A DNA stretch of 62,548 nucleotides from Jaapia argillacea MUCL 33604 (lineage: Eukaryota > Basidiomycota > Agaricomycetes > Jaapiales > Jaapiaceae), in contig KL197734.1 in the NCBI GenBank assembly GCA_000697665.1, positions 22,290 to 84,837 on the forward strand. Reading direction: 5' to 3'. The notes beneath the pieces are model-generated. The model did no database searches and had not been told where the DNA came from. It worked only from the letters and a program-made list of their open reading frames with translations. Position 1 is the first letter of the stretch, and each line of letters opens with the position of its first letter. Of this stretch, positions 30,585 through 40,924 are shown piece by piece. A program made the translations under genes and the position numbers.

Positions 30585-33492
30585 ATGTCTGCCATCCAAG
30601 ATGTTGCTCGAGTCGTCGACGTCGAAGACGAAACCACCTCCGAAGCTGGCCATCGGGAAGTCATCGATATCATGGCGCTTCGAGCCAGCTGCCCTCAGTT
30701 CCGAATCCTCGTCATCGGGAAAGCCAATGCAGGGAAGACGACCATCCTTCACAAAGTGTGTAACGCAACGCCCGAGACCAAGCCGATTGTCTATGATCAT
30801 CGCGGCAAAAAAGTACGTTTTGATCACCTTAGGGATTGCGAGCCGACAGTGCTGAGAGTCTCTCAGTTGAGGAAGTCCTGGTTCAAAAAGCCAACTTCAC
30901 AGGTTTGAACTGCTTCTGGATTCGCGATTCATAGACGAGAGTGACATGTTCTCTTCGATGGCTAGCGTGGAGAGCACAATATCGAGTACCAAATCACCTT
31001 CCCCGGAAGTCACTTTATATTCCATGACTCCCGTGGGTTTGAGTCAGGATCTGTAGAAGAGATGGAGATAGTTCGGAACTTCCTTAAGGAGCGGTCTGAC
31101 CATGGCAGTTGAAGGACAAAGTACATGCAATTTGGTGAGAATTGATGTTCCGAGAATTTCGTGACTTATGTACAATTGTATTCAGGTATTGTGTTCCGAT
31201 GGATGATGCCCGACCACTTTCAGACCCGGAATTGAGCTTTTTCAAGGAAGGAACTTGGGGGGGTAAGCTCTTTATACGGGAGCAAGGTGAAGTCTAACTT
31301 GTCAATCTCCCCAGTTCCTGTGATTGCAATCTTTACCAAATTCGATGCTCAAATTCTTCAGGCTTTTGCAACACTTGAGGATAAGGATTACAATATTGAG
31401 GAAGCAAACCGAGAAGCTGCTAAATTTGCAGAGATAACCTTTCAGAAGGAGTATTTATCCAGGTTGAAATCAGTGCCTTATCAGCTGAAGGGATGGATGT
31501 GTCTGAAAGGTAATTTAAGCTGCTAATAGGCCCTTCTATAAATATATGGCTGATGAAATATCCACAGATATGGATAAACCAGAAAACAACTGTTCTGAAC
31601 TTGTTGAAAAGACTGCTGCTGCCATTGATGACAATGATTTGCGCAGCTTGTTCATTTCTGTACAAGCAAAAGATTTAAAGCTTAATATTAAACAAGCAAT
31701 CAGGTATTGTGGTAAAATTGGTTATATGGTATGGCATTAACAGGGATGACCTTTTAGAAATGCACTTAACGTGACTGAAGAAGCAATTGATCAAAGGTTG
31801 GGTTTTGAAGTGCTTCTACTGTTTCCAAAATTCTGGGTAAGTTATCAGCCATATTGACTGGTAGTTGAAGTGAGGTACTAAAATCTACTAGGATGTGAGT
31901 ACTATGCTGATAGATCTAGACATTAGACTCATTATTTGAGTTTGGTGGTGTTCATGGCCTATTAGGAAGTAAGTGCTTAGATGAGGGTCACTTACCTTAT
32001 ACTCATTACCTGATCTGCTTTTACTGGCTTTTATTACCTGCTAGTATGTGAGTGCTTAGATGAGAGTCATTTATCTTGTGCTCATTGCCTGATCTGCTTT
32101 TACTGGCTTTTATTACCATCTAGTTTGTGAGTGCTCAGATGAGGGTAATCTATCTTGTTCTAATTGCTTAACCTGCTTTTGCTGCCTTTCATTGCCTACC
32201 AGTCTGTGAGTGCTCAGATGAGGGTGGTCTATCTTGCACTCATTACCTGACCTGCTTTTGCTGCCTTTCATTGCCTATCAGTTTGTGAGTGCTCAGATGA
32301 GGGTGGTCTATCTTGCACTCATTCCCTGACCTGCTTTTACTGCCTTTCATTGCCTATCAGATTGTGAGTGCTCAGATGAGGGTGGTCTATCTTGCACTCA
32401 TCACCTGACCTGCTTTTGCTACCTTTCATTGCCTACCAGGATGTGAGTGCTCAGATGAGGGTGGTCTATCTTGGACTCATCACCTGACCTGCTTTTGCTG
32501 CCTTTCATTGCCTATCAGTGGGTGAGTGCTCAGATGAGGGTGGTCTATCTTGTACTCATTACCTGACCTGCCTTTGCTGCCTTTCATTGCCTACCAGGAT
32601 GTGAGTGCTCAGATGAGGGTGGTCTATCTTGGACTCATCACCTGACCTGCTTTTGCTGCCTTTCATTGCCTACCAGGCTGTGAGTGCTCAGATGAGGGTG
32701 GTCTATCTTACACTCATTATCTGGCCTGCTTTTTCTGCCTTTCATTGCCTACTAGCAAGTGAGTTCTCAGATAAGGGTGGTTGATCTTCTTCTCTCTCAT
32801 GGATTAATTTTTGGCCTCCATTGTTTAATAGGAAGTTTGTGGTTTTGTTACTCATGTGTACATGACACTTACTACTAAATCTGCTCCAATTCTTCTCCTC
32901 TCTACCTCTAGATTGTAAGTTTCAAGTGGCTCTGATTTTCACACTGTAGCTATGGTTTAATTCACTGCTTTCAGATTATATGCATACTCAACATCACTAT
33001 GCACTCCTTTATCCCACCTTCACTTTTATATCATATTCTAGGATTCATGTCTCATTGACTTGAAGTCAGCTCTCAGGTTTGAAACCACTAATTTTGTAAG
33101 TACTTATTTACTTACTTCATTTTTCACTCCACTTATTGATCCCTTTAATCAGTATTTCCCCTCAACCTATATCTATGCCCTTGCTGGTATTCTCACTCCA
33201 ATTTACATCTTTTTTACTGTTCTCACTTTATGTACTAGTCATGCTTATAATTGGCGAGCATGCTCAGAAGTTGTATGAACCCACCTTTTCCAAAGCATTC
33301 ACCAAGGCCAGCAAACAATGTCAAACTTCTGGAAAAATCCAGAATCTTCAAGGCTGTCTTCAGAGCAGCTTCAATTCTACTAGGTCTAATGAGGAGACTC
33401 ATGAATGGCTTTTTCAACAAGTGGTCCAAAACCTACTGGTATTTTTATTATTATCAGCCAGCTTGATTTTACTTAAGCATTTCAACTTATAG
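30585..33492 (+). CDS. G-domain (P-loop GTPase-like) protein carrying a single-codon exon array
   Basis: Exons 1-6 (30585-30812, 30966-31134, 31186-31262, 31315-31509, 31568-31703, 31758-31836) encode the GTP-binding domain: P-loop GKANAGKTT, HDSRGFESGS, LKDKVHAIW-YCVPMDD, G4 IFTKFD. Then come 14 candidate 3-nt exons (31892-32914). C-terminal exons are 33042-33095, 33153-33186 and 33239-33492, giving a hydrophobic segment (TYIYALAVMLIIGEHAQKLY) and a helical tail, a layout typical of this family. The three last exons total 342 nt and stay in frame with the array. Exons 1-6 total 884 nt, one short of a frame: a -1 frameshift lies near 31100-31108, just before LKDKV. It may be sequencing error or damage, or be bypassed by a weak alternative intron 31094-31185 that restores frame but deletes LKDKVHAIW. 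About 422 aa. Confidence 0.7.
31892..32914 (+). repeat. array of 14 single-codon (3-nt) exons in a 79-nt periodic intron array
   Basis: Candidate exons and codons: 31892 gat, 31966 gaa, 32045 tat, 32124 ttt, 32203 tct, 32282 ttt, 32361 att, 32440 gat, 32519 tgg, 32598 gat, 32677 gct, 32756 caa, 32832 gaa, 32912 att (coordinates are first bases). Each is preceded by AG and followed by GT. Introns starting at 31969, 32048, 32127, 32206, 32285, 32364, 32443, 32522, 32601 and 32680 are all 76 nt; the flanking ones are 55, 71, 73 and 77 nt and largely unrelated in sequence. The last is 127 nt (32915-33041), or 60 nt with a further att at 32975. Each repeated intron has GTGAGT or GTAAGT, a CTGAC-like branch site in most copies and a pyrimidine-rich YAG end. 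All codons are phase 0 after TTC TGG at 31836. The encoded peptide would be DEYFSFIDWDAQEI. Splicing is inferred, not observed. Confidence 0.65.
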
Positions 33493-33549
33493 CCTCTTTG
33501 AATATCTCCACATCTGGCTTCAAATTCAACTTCATGTTTTTTCTGTTTA

Positions 33550-33938
33550 CTGTACCATTTCGATCACTTCGGCATGTCACACGTCACAAGGCCCTCTGCC
33601 GGACGAATTTTAGGTGTTGGTCACCAGTCACCGGGACCCCTGCCGAATCGAAAATTCGGTTGTCACAAGGCATGACATTTCAAAAAATCGCCCAGGTACA
33701 TTTCTGGGCTCGATTTTGGCGTTTTCGGGGCTGTTTGATGCCGTTTTCGTGCTAATTGGGCTCATTGCTACTGGTAGCATTGCACTAAAGTGGTATAACA
33801 TCCAAACAATACAATTTCACCCACCAAGTGCCGAAATTTTCATTTTGTCACAGGCCTCAATGCAAAGTGCCGAAATGACGAATCGAAACTTCGTGGTCAC
33901 AGGTCACAAGCGCTGCCGAAGTGATCGAAATGGTACAG
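33550..33938. mobile_element. MITE, Tc1/mariner-like, 389 bp
   Basis: Perfect 25-bp terminal inverted repeats (33550-33574 and 33914-33938, starting CTGTACCATTTCGATCACTT) flanked on both sides by TA (33548-33549 and 33939-33940). Internal sequence is rich in GTCACA/TGCCGAA motifs in both orientations and has no coding capacity. TA duplication and length fit a non-autonomous Tc1/mariner element. It sits 57 nt past the stop of the array gene, in its 3' UTR or downstream intron. Confidence 0.85.
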
Positions 33939-33940
33939 TA

Positions 33941-35307
33941 TATGACTGTAGTGCCTTATGTAGGATAGCTTTGTTGTTATGAGAGGGCTTTAACTGCTGT
34001 AGATCAATATCCAGACTTGAGAACCAAACGTGCCATATCCGCAGTTTCGGATTCCGGCTCAATCACTGATTCCCTGACAATGCTCCATCGTCTCATCCAG
34101 ACATTACTACACCTCCTCGGAACACTATTTGGAACACTTTTCAGCACGCTCTCTATGATTCCCCTCATCTCTAGTTAATTGTATTCCACTTTGCAGAGTT
34201 GTGCTCGATCTCTTGGGTAAACTCGTACCACATTCTGGAACCCTCCTGGATCAAGGATTGGTAGGATACATCACCTCACACCCACACCATTGACCTTTAC
34301 TCTCAAGGCTGTTCCACTGACTTCGCCTCACTGACTTTCCTTGTCACCGGTTTTGCTCGTGATCACTCCTGGTACTTTCTATTATGTCTTTCTCTTTTCT
34401 TATGTCCTTCACCTTGCTCTCTATGCTGGACTTTTCCTTAACAAGGATTCGAATCCGGGATATTCAATTTTCGTCAGTATTTTTTGTTTCCTCAATTTTC
34501 ATTACACATTCCCTGGCTCATAAATACCAGCCTGTCTGTAGTAGTTGAACATTGAGAATTATACTCTCTTTCACTCCTGAGTCTATTGTTGTGTCTCCAT
34601 TGTTTCCGCTTGTTTCCCATTGTCTTCCGTTGTCCTTTGTGTTCACTCTCTTTGTCGCCCTCATCATCCTTATCATTCCTAACTGCACTTGCACTTGTCC
34701 CTCCCTCATCGCATCTTCCCTTTGGTCTAACTTCTACATTCCGGAAGTTCACTAATTACACTCTCTACCCCTAGGAGCATAGTACCTCGGAAACCCCCTT
34801 ACATTGGGATCCAGTGGGAATCATTACGCTTTCCTGGGTATCTACGGAAGGTATCTATCGGAATCGACTACAACCTACCATACCATTTCCCCTCCACCCC
34901 CTCGCAGTCGGATCGTATTTCCTTCCGGCGTGCAACCTGTCAAACCAACTTACACTGCCTAGCAGACGACTGAAAGCCAGGTGCAAAGACAGGATGTGGA
35001 AGGCCAGGAATTGCAGCAAGAGAAAACCTAAAATCCATATGAAGGTGTTGTATCAGGGCTTGCAGTCACCAGTCAAATGCATTGCTGGTCGAAACAATAT
35101 GTTGGGGAAGACACTGGCATTGGTATGGACTTGGTGAATATAAGGTATAAAGAATAAATTTCAATCCTAGAATACATACTCGTAGAACACAAGAATGGTG
35201 CCAAACAAAACAAGTGTAAGGATGAGAGTGGTGAGAAGTTGAGCAAAATCCAAAATGATAGCCACCTGCATTCACAAAACCATACGCAATTATAAACATC
35301 ATCAACT
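33941..35307. other. AT-rich intergenic region
   Basis: An open stretch near 33990-34178 (RAISAVSDSGSITDSLTMLH and a hydrophobic end) could be a further 3' exon of the array gene if the intron-like segment 33440-33491 were used, but I cannot support that. The rest has no recognisable gene. Composition stays AT-rich to about 34780. Confidence 0.35.
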
Positions 35308-38300
35308 CTAATACCCATTACCAGGTCCGCCAACCATCTGCTGTACATGTTGGATCTGTTGCTGCTGCATCGAGGGCGAAGTCATCGGCGGCTGTGTTGG
35401 TCGTGGAGGGGTGGTCTGCATGGTTTGCATCTGCGGTGAGGCGGTATTATGGAGGTGAGGGGACATCGAATGTGCCATGAGATGAGGAAGATGGGTGTTG
35501 GGAGGGGAACCCTGTCCGACGGAGGGAGGTCGCGCCATCATCGTAACGCCGCCGCGAACACCATTTGCAGAGGGTGCCCGCGCGGGAACACCGGCGACGG
35601 CGTGAGCGAGACTCGGACTCGACATCGACCCGTTGACGAGAGTGCCGTCCATCCCATTCATGCCCACACCATTGACAGAGGGTGGTCGCTGTGGGTGCGA
35701 ACTCCATTGCATCTGCCGTTGCGCTGGTAGCTTAAGGTTCATCGCCATGTTACCCAAAGGTAGGTTGAAGTTCGCGCCTGGTACGACGTGGCCCATATAG
35801 GGACCTGGTCGAGGTTGCATATTGCCGCCATTGGCGGAAACCATGAACTCCTGCCCAGCCTGCGCCGCAAACGCAGATTTGATGTTCTGCATCTGCTGGA
35901 GACTCAGAGCGTTATGGTGGCCATTCGTCAGATGCATGTACGGCGATCCGTTGGGAAGCGTGGGATAACCGTTAACGGCGGGCACATGGAAACCGTTGGG
36001 GATCGTGATTGCATGAGGCTGTGGCTGCGGCTGCGGCTGAGGTGGGGGACGCATAGGAGATGAGGTGAGGGGGATTGATGCAGGGAGTTCGGGGGAAGCG
36101 GCGACGACCTCGACCTGACTGGTATGAGCTGGTTGCAACGCAGAATCAGACACAGGAATCGTGACTGGCGTCGCGGGTTTCTGCACTTCATTCTCGGAGC
36201 TGGGAATGGGTGATGGACTGGCGCCGTTGGTGCCGTTGACCTGAGGCGGAGGGGGGCGTGGAGGTGAGGATTGCTGCGGGACAGCGTTGGATTGCACACT
36301 AGGCATACCGGGATGATTCGTCGGCCGTAGCCCTCCGTTCGAAGAGATACGCATTTGAGGTACGACGGCTGGGGGTTGCATCATCTTCAGCGATTGCATT
36401 GAGATCGGGGTCCCATTAGCTGTCATCGCGTGGTGCAACGCGGCGATCGGTGGGGCCATTTGGCGTTGCATAAGGTCCCGTCGCATAGTGGGAGAGGGCC
36501 CCAACCTAAATGGGAGGAACGCCGACTGTCGACCGTCAGGTGCGGTGACAACGATGGATGCATCAGTATTCAAGTTCTGATGATCGAGGTCGTGTAACAA
36601 CGTCATCGTCTGCCGCAAGTACCTGCACGAGCCATCAGGATGAAGTCATCACAGAAAAAGACGGGGACATACTTGGCATCCCATTCATCAACGAGAACGC
36701 GGTCCCGTTCCTCGGCGCCCTCCAATCCCACAGCTGGCCCATCGTCATCATCGAACTGCCACCGATCCGATAGGCGCCATGCACGTTCACGATCATCTGG
36801 AGATGCGTCCTCGTCCACCGTAATGGCATGTTTACCACGCATCTCCCGCCGCCCCATCGACAGCCGCGATGACCGGACGTCGGAGTGTCGGTCGAGGAAT
36901 AGTCGTCCTCCTCGTCCGCGTCGCATCCGCACAGATCGGCAGCTGGGTAATGTATCGTCTTCGTCCGTGGACTGTTCCTTCGCGACGGACTCGAAGGGTG
37001 GGATGGGTTTGTAAAACCGTTGAGCGTACGGGATCGGCATCGGTTGATAGGGGTTCTAAGGTGTTAACGGGTCAGTGAAAACGAACACATTGGAAACGAA
37101 TCGAAATTCGCTCACCTCGACCATATCTTCCCAATGGTGGTCCCGTTCCTTCTTTTCGCTGAGGTGAAGTTCGATCTGCCGGTTAATATTGGCAAATCGT
37201 TCGCGAGGCTTCATCATGACTTCCGCATGCGGTGACGGCGAACCCAGATCTCCACTTTCACGAGTCCGAATCTTGATCGAGGCGGAAAGACGTCTGTGAA
37301 CATACCCGTCAGTCACCAGCGAACACCAGAGAAAAAAGATGATACATACGTTGCCGTGGAATCCGTTCTTGGTCTCTTGGGCACCCTCTCCTTATCGTGA
37401 AGTAGCTCAAAGTCCTCCGGCGCACCCATCATAGGGTACTTCCTCTTGAGATCAACGAATGCCATCCGTTTCTCCCATACACCCTGCCCAACCTTAATAG
37501 TTGCTCTCTTAACATTCTCTCGGTCGATAACTTCCTTGGCAAGTTCCAGGGATGAGAGGAGTTCCGTTTGTAGACGCATGAGTTTGTCGGAGTAGGACAC
37601 TTGAGAGGTCCTCGTTTTGCGAACAGCCTTGAGCTCGCGTCGTCGGAAACAGATGTAAGACTCATTCTTTACGTCGGCCTCGTCCAGCTGAAACAACCCA
37701 GTTAGGAAAAGGACACTGAGGAGGGCAGAGTGAAACATACATTCAACACTGGAATGATTCTGTGGCCGCCACGCTCTAACCGACGCTCTTTCCAGTAAGG
37801 ATAGATAGCTTTCGCCAGACTGAGCAGGTTCTGAGGTGGAGGGGTCCACTGCGGGACGGCGAAAGCAGCGAAGAATGGTGGAGGGAGGGGAGATGAGAAG
37901 GTTTCTTGATAATCCGAAAAGGGAGGGAAAGCCATCCCTTGCTCGAGGCCCTACAGAAGATGTCAAAACATACTCTCATTCATTGGAGAGATTGCACATA
38001 CGTGATGGAGATATTCCGTCTTGTCGTGGGTCACCTTCTCGAATATACCCATCACAAGTTCAAACTGGTCCTCCGTAATAGTGAGCGGCTGGGGGACGTC
38101 CGGTTCTTTACCTTTCGATTTGGCGCTACGTTGCGTCCACCCGGAGCGCGTGGTGGCGCCGTTCGATGAGACAGAACCCTGCACGCTCGTCCCCTCACCA
38201 CGAGCCTCTTCGTTGTTCTTGTCGAGCCACTCTTTGTCGCGCTCGTCCATATAGTAGGTGAAACCATTGGCGAGGGCATTTGTACACGATTCCTCGACGG

Positions 38301-38820
38301 TTTCCGACGTCTTGACATAGTTATGCGGGTCGGTCCAACGTCCCGATGGGTACAATTCCTCATATCCCTCAACAATACCGGTGGAATCAGGGATTGGGAT
38401 AAATGCGGCAGGAGCATCCTTCGTCTTCTCCGCCCCTCTAGTCGACCGATTGCCGTTAGGCTGATTCCGCTGCGAGGCGGCAGAGAGTACAGCCTGAAGA
38501 TGGTGCTCCTATGCGCCACAAAGAATATTAGTCAGCATCGCACACCATCAGTTCCCACGAGGGGCAGCCAATCAGAAGACGCCACGCCCCGCAGTTTCAA
38601 CAAGGAGGCGACAACGGCGACGAACGACGATAAAAAGACTTACATTAGCGTCCTCAGCGTCAACGCCAGCGGTGGATACGACCCTGGCCTTCTCCTCATC
38701 TTCATCCAGCACAATCGCATCGCCATCGATGTTGCCATTGATAACCTTGAGACGGGTTTTGTTGGTGACTCGGTTGCGATTTCGGAGAGTAGATGTTCCC
38801 GAGATGTGGTTTCGAGGCAT
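35308..38820 (-). CDS. EPL1: enhancer of polycomb-like protein, NuA4 subunit
   Basis: Scaffold of the Piccolo/NuA4 histone acetyltransferase that holds Esa1 and Yng2 on nucleosomes. It starts at ATG 38820 (MPRNHISGTSTLRNRNRVTN, the basic N-terminal EPcA region), then GYEELYPSGRWTDPHNYVK and the diagnostic YYMDERDKEWLDKNN. An acidic/basic middle part contains ICFRRRELKAVRKTRT and the conserved KRATIKVGQGVWEKRM. Later exons are near 37314-37690, 37056-37290 and 36603-37055, and one long last exon (about 36618-35308) encodes a Pro/Gln/Asn/Met-rich low-complexity tail ending MVGGPGNGY. About six introns, frame consistent at those I followed. The tail is typical of basidiomycete EPL1 and evolves fast. 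No damage seen. Confidence 0.88.
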
Positions 38821-40552
38821 ATCATGGAGAATAGCAAGAGGTATGGAGGGGAAAAAAACAGGTGAAGCAGGAGCGGCTGGGTTGGGTGGTCCGCCTCTTG
38901 CGTGGCAGCGACGGCGCTACGGATTCGGATGGTTTCAAAGCGTCGGTGAATTGGGCCGAGAATCGCCGAAATACTAAGGTTTTATGTAACCCTCGCGTGC
39001 CAAAATTGGGCTTTTTTAGGTTATTTGGCCTGGACAAATATCCGCGCCGTTGTGGCCGGAAGGATCGCAGCCTTACTGTCGTGGCGAGGAGCTGCAAGAA
39101 AGGAGTACAGCTAGGGTCAGTCAGATATCACTCCGTGTACGGGAATCGAGTTGGATTTGCTACAATAAATTCAGTTCACCATTCTGTTCCGGATAGAGCG
39201 CTCAGTGTGGCGTACCTGATAAGAGATACATGATGTCTTGATGCCCAATTTGATGCGATTTTAGCTGCGTCACAGAGCCGGAAGACAAAAAGGTCGCACA
39301 GATAGAGTCTAAAAGCACCACTTCAGCACTTGCCGGCATCAAGATTGAAGAGGTAACTCACAAGTAACAAGATATCCGAGTGCAGCGTAGCACCGTTTGT
39401 GATTCAGCGTGGACGACCAAACGCCATCTCTGTGTCCATCGCGCCCGAAATCCATCCTAATGGGTGCTGGCAGCGAGGCGGAGGATGACGAAGCCGAGGC
39501 CCGCAAGACGCAAACAAATGAGTGTCTCAAGTTCAGCGCAGCACTATCAAATATCCCAAGCGGAACATCGATCAGTTGCTGGGAAGGTGAACAATATAGT
39601 GAGCAACGAAAGATAGAACGATGTCACCATCACACTCCGTGGATTCTCACCTGGGATGGTCCAAGCGCAACTCGGAAGGAAACGACCACTCATCGTCCGA
39701 CCACTTCGCTATCAGCGCAACTACAACCAGAGATTTAGAGGAGTATTGATAAGGAAGGAAGAGACTAACCGAAGGATCGAAACGTTCGGCGTTGCCGCCC
39801 ATGCATGAGACAACACAACAACCCCTCCACCCATCAGTGAACAAAACCATCAAAAAACCTCCCGCCTCATGTTTCCCAACAATACCTCTCAACGAGCTAC
39901 AAAGTACAGAAAAACAAAGCCTCATCAGTTCCTACTTTTTCAGAGAGAAAAGATGATCCCGAACTCATTGCACATCACACCCCCCAAGACTGAAAAGGAG
40001 AGAAGAACCGGGATTGACTTACGCTGATACCACTAGAACTCGAAAGTTGCTCAGATCTTACTGGGTTTTAGCTAAGGGAGCAGATGGTGGTGAGCTGGCG
40101 ATTGGAGGCATGGAAGCGAGAGCGGTGGGCATGAACGGAATGTGGAAGCACAAGAGGACAAGGGTCGCACGGGGGGCGTGCATGTGCGCCACAGTCGTAC
40201 ATGTCCACGTGGGATTCCGAGAACTTGACGCAAAAGGAACTCAGCCTTCGTTTGGACTTATAACGACGTCGACGTCTCACATGCACCTTGCCCTTTCTTA
40301 CTTATGGATCATTGGCAAGACCGTCCGGCAGTACTCTGTCGGCATGAAACACTCAGAATATGCTGACAATCCCAACCCTTCCCTCACATCTGAGGGTGAA
40401 ATGCAGTTGTCGGGACAGAGAAGCCTCCGCGTTCCTGGCACAACACCGGAGTGTGTGGGGGATCGAAGAAGCAAAGGCAGAATGAGAAATTGATGATGTG
40501 AGCTGACTGTTTCTGTTGCGATACTATACTCACGTCTTCTGCTCATTTCCAG
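38821..40552. other. intergenic region
   Basis: Shared 5' side of EPL1 and unassigned sequence. Short frames on both strands only. A 159-aa plus frame (40014-40493) has no recognisable features and is probably chance. Confidence 0.4.
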
Positions 40553-40924
40553 GATCCAACCGAGGTTCTGGTGGATATGCGCCATATGTTCGTCTTTACC
40601 TTCACGGTTGAAAATACCGACACTAAAATCTATTTTGGTTGCCCCGAAGCGGTCATCCTCAAACATTGTTTTAATTTCATTGTGATGAGGGCGTTTAAAG
40701 GTCGTATAAATGACCGCTTAGCTCTCGTGTGGATCCCCACCTTGCCCGTGCTCTCAAAACGTGAACGGTCAGATTTTGCCATGATCGTTTACCAGGGCAA
40801 GGACGAATCGGGTTTCTGTATATCGGGGGTGCTATCCGACTCCTCTGCGGATACGTATGCTCCGAGGTCGGGGAATGTGAATGTTTCTTGCGCGCCACGA
40901 CTCGAGCGAGGAGCTGGCGGATGA
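40553..40924 (+). pseudogene. FunK1-like fungal kinase N-terminal fragment
   Basis: After a 3' splice-like end (TTTCCAG at about 40546-40552) the frame reads DPTEVLVDMRHMFVFTFTVE then NTDTKIYFGCPEAVI and FNFI. This resembles the conserved segment before the kinase core in basidiomycete FunK1 proteins, where a beta-rich block of the kind FTxEDTxxxLWF precedes FDFI. Nothing upstream or downstream matches the rest of the kinase: no HRD or DFG motif is found nearby. I take it as a remnant. The assignment rests on motif memory only. Confidence 0.35.

Noticed and set aside
31892-32914. CRISPR array (regular repeats with variable spacers)
   Set aside because: The spacers would be only 3 nt, the genome is eukaryotic, and the repeat borders are splice sites. 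The intron/exon reading explains the pattern better.
31837-33041. Simple minisatellite in one long intron
   Set aside because: Not fully excluded, and it is the main null. Rejected as first choice because the 3-nt AG-NNN-GT spacing also holds at unrelated flanking introns and because variation is concentrated in the triplets.
33042-33278. Single unspliced C-terminal exon ending at 33278
   Set aside because: That frame loses the family-like GEHAQKLY tail. Removing 33187-33238 (gtattc to tactag) restores a longer, family-consistent end in perfect phase.
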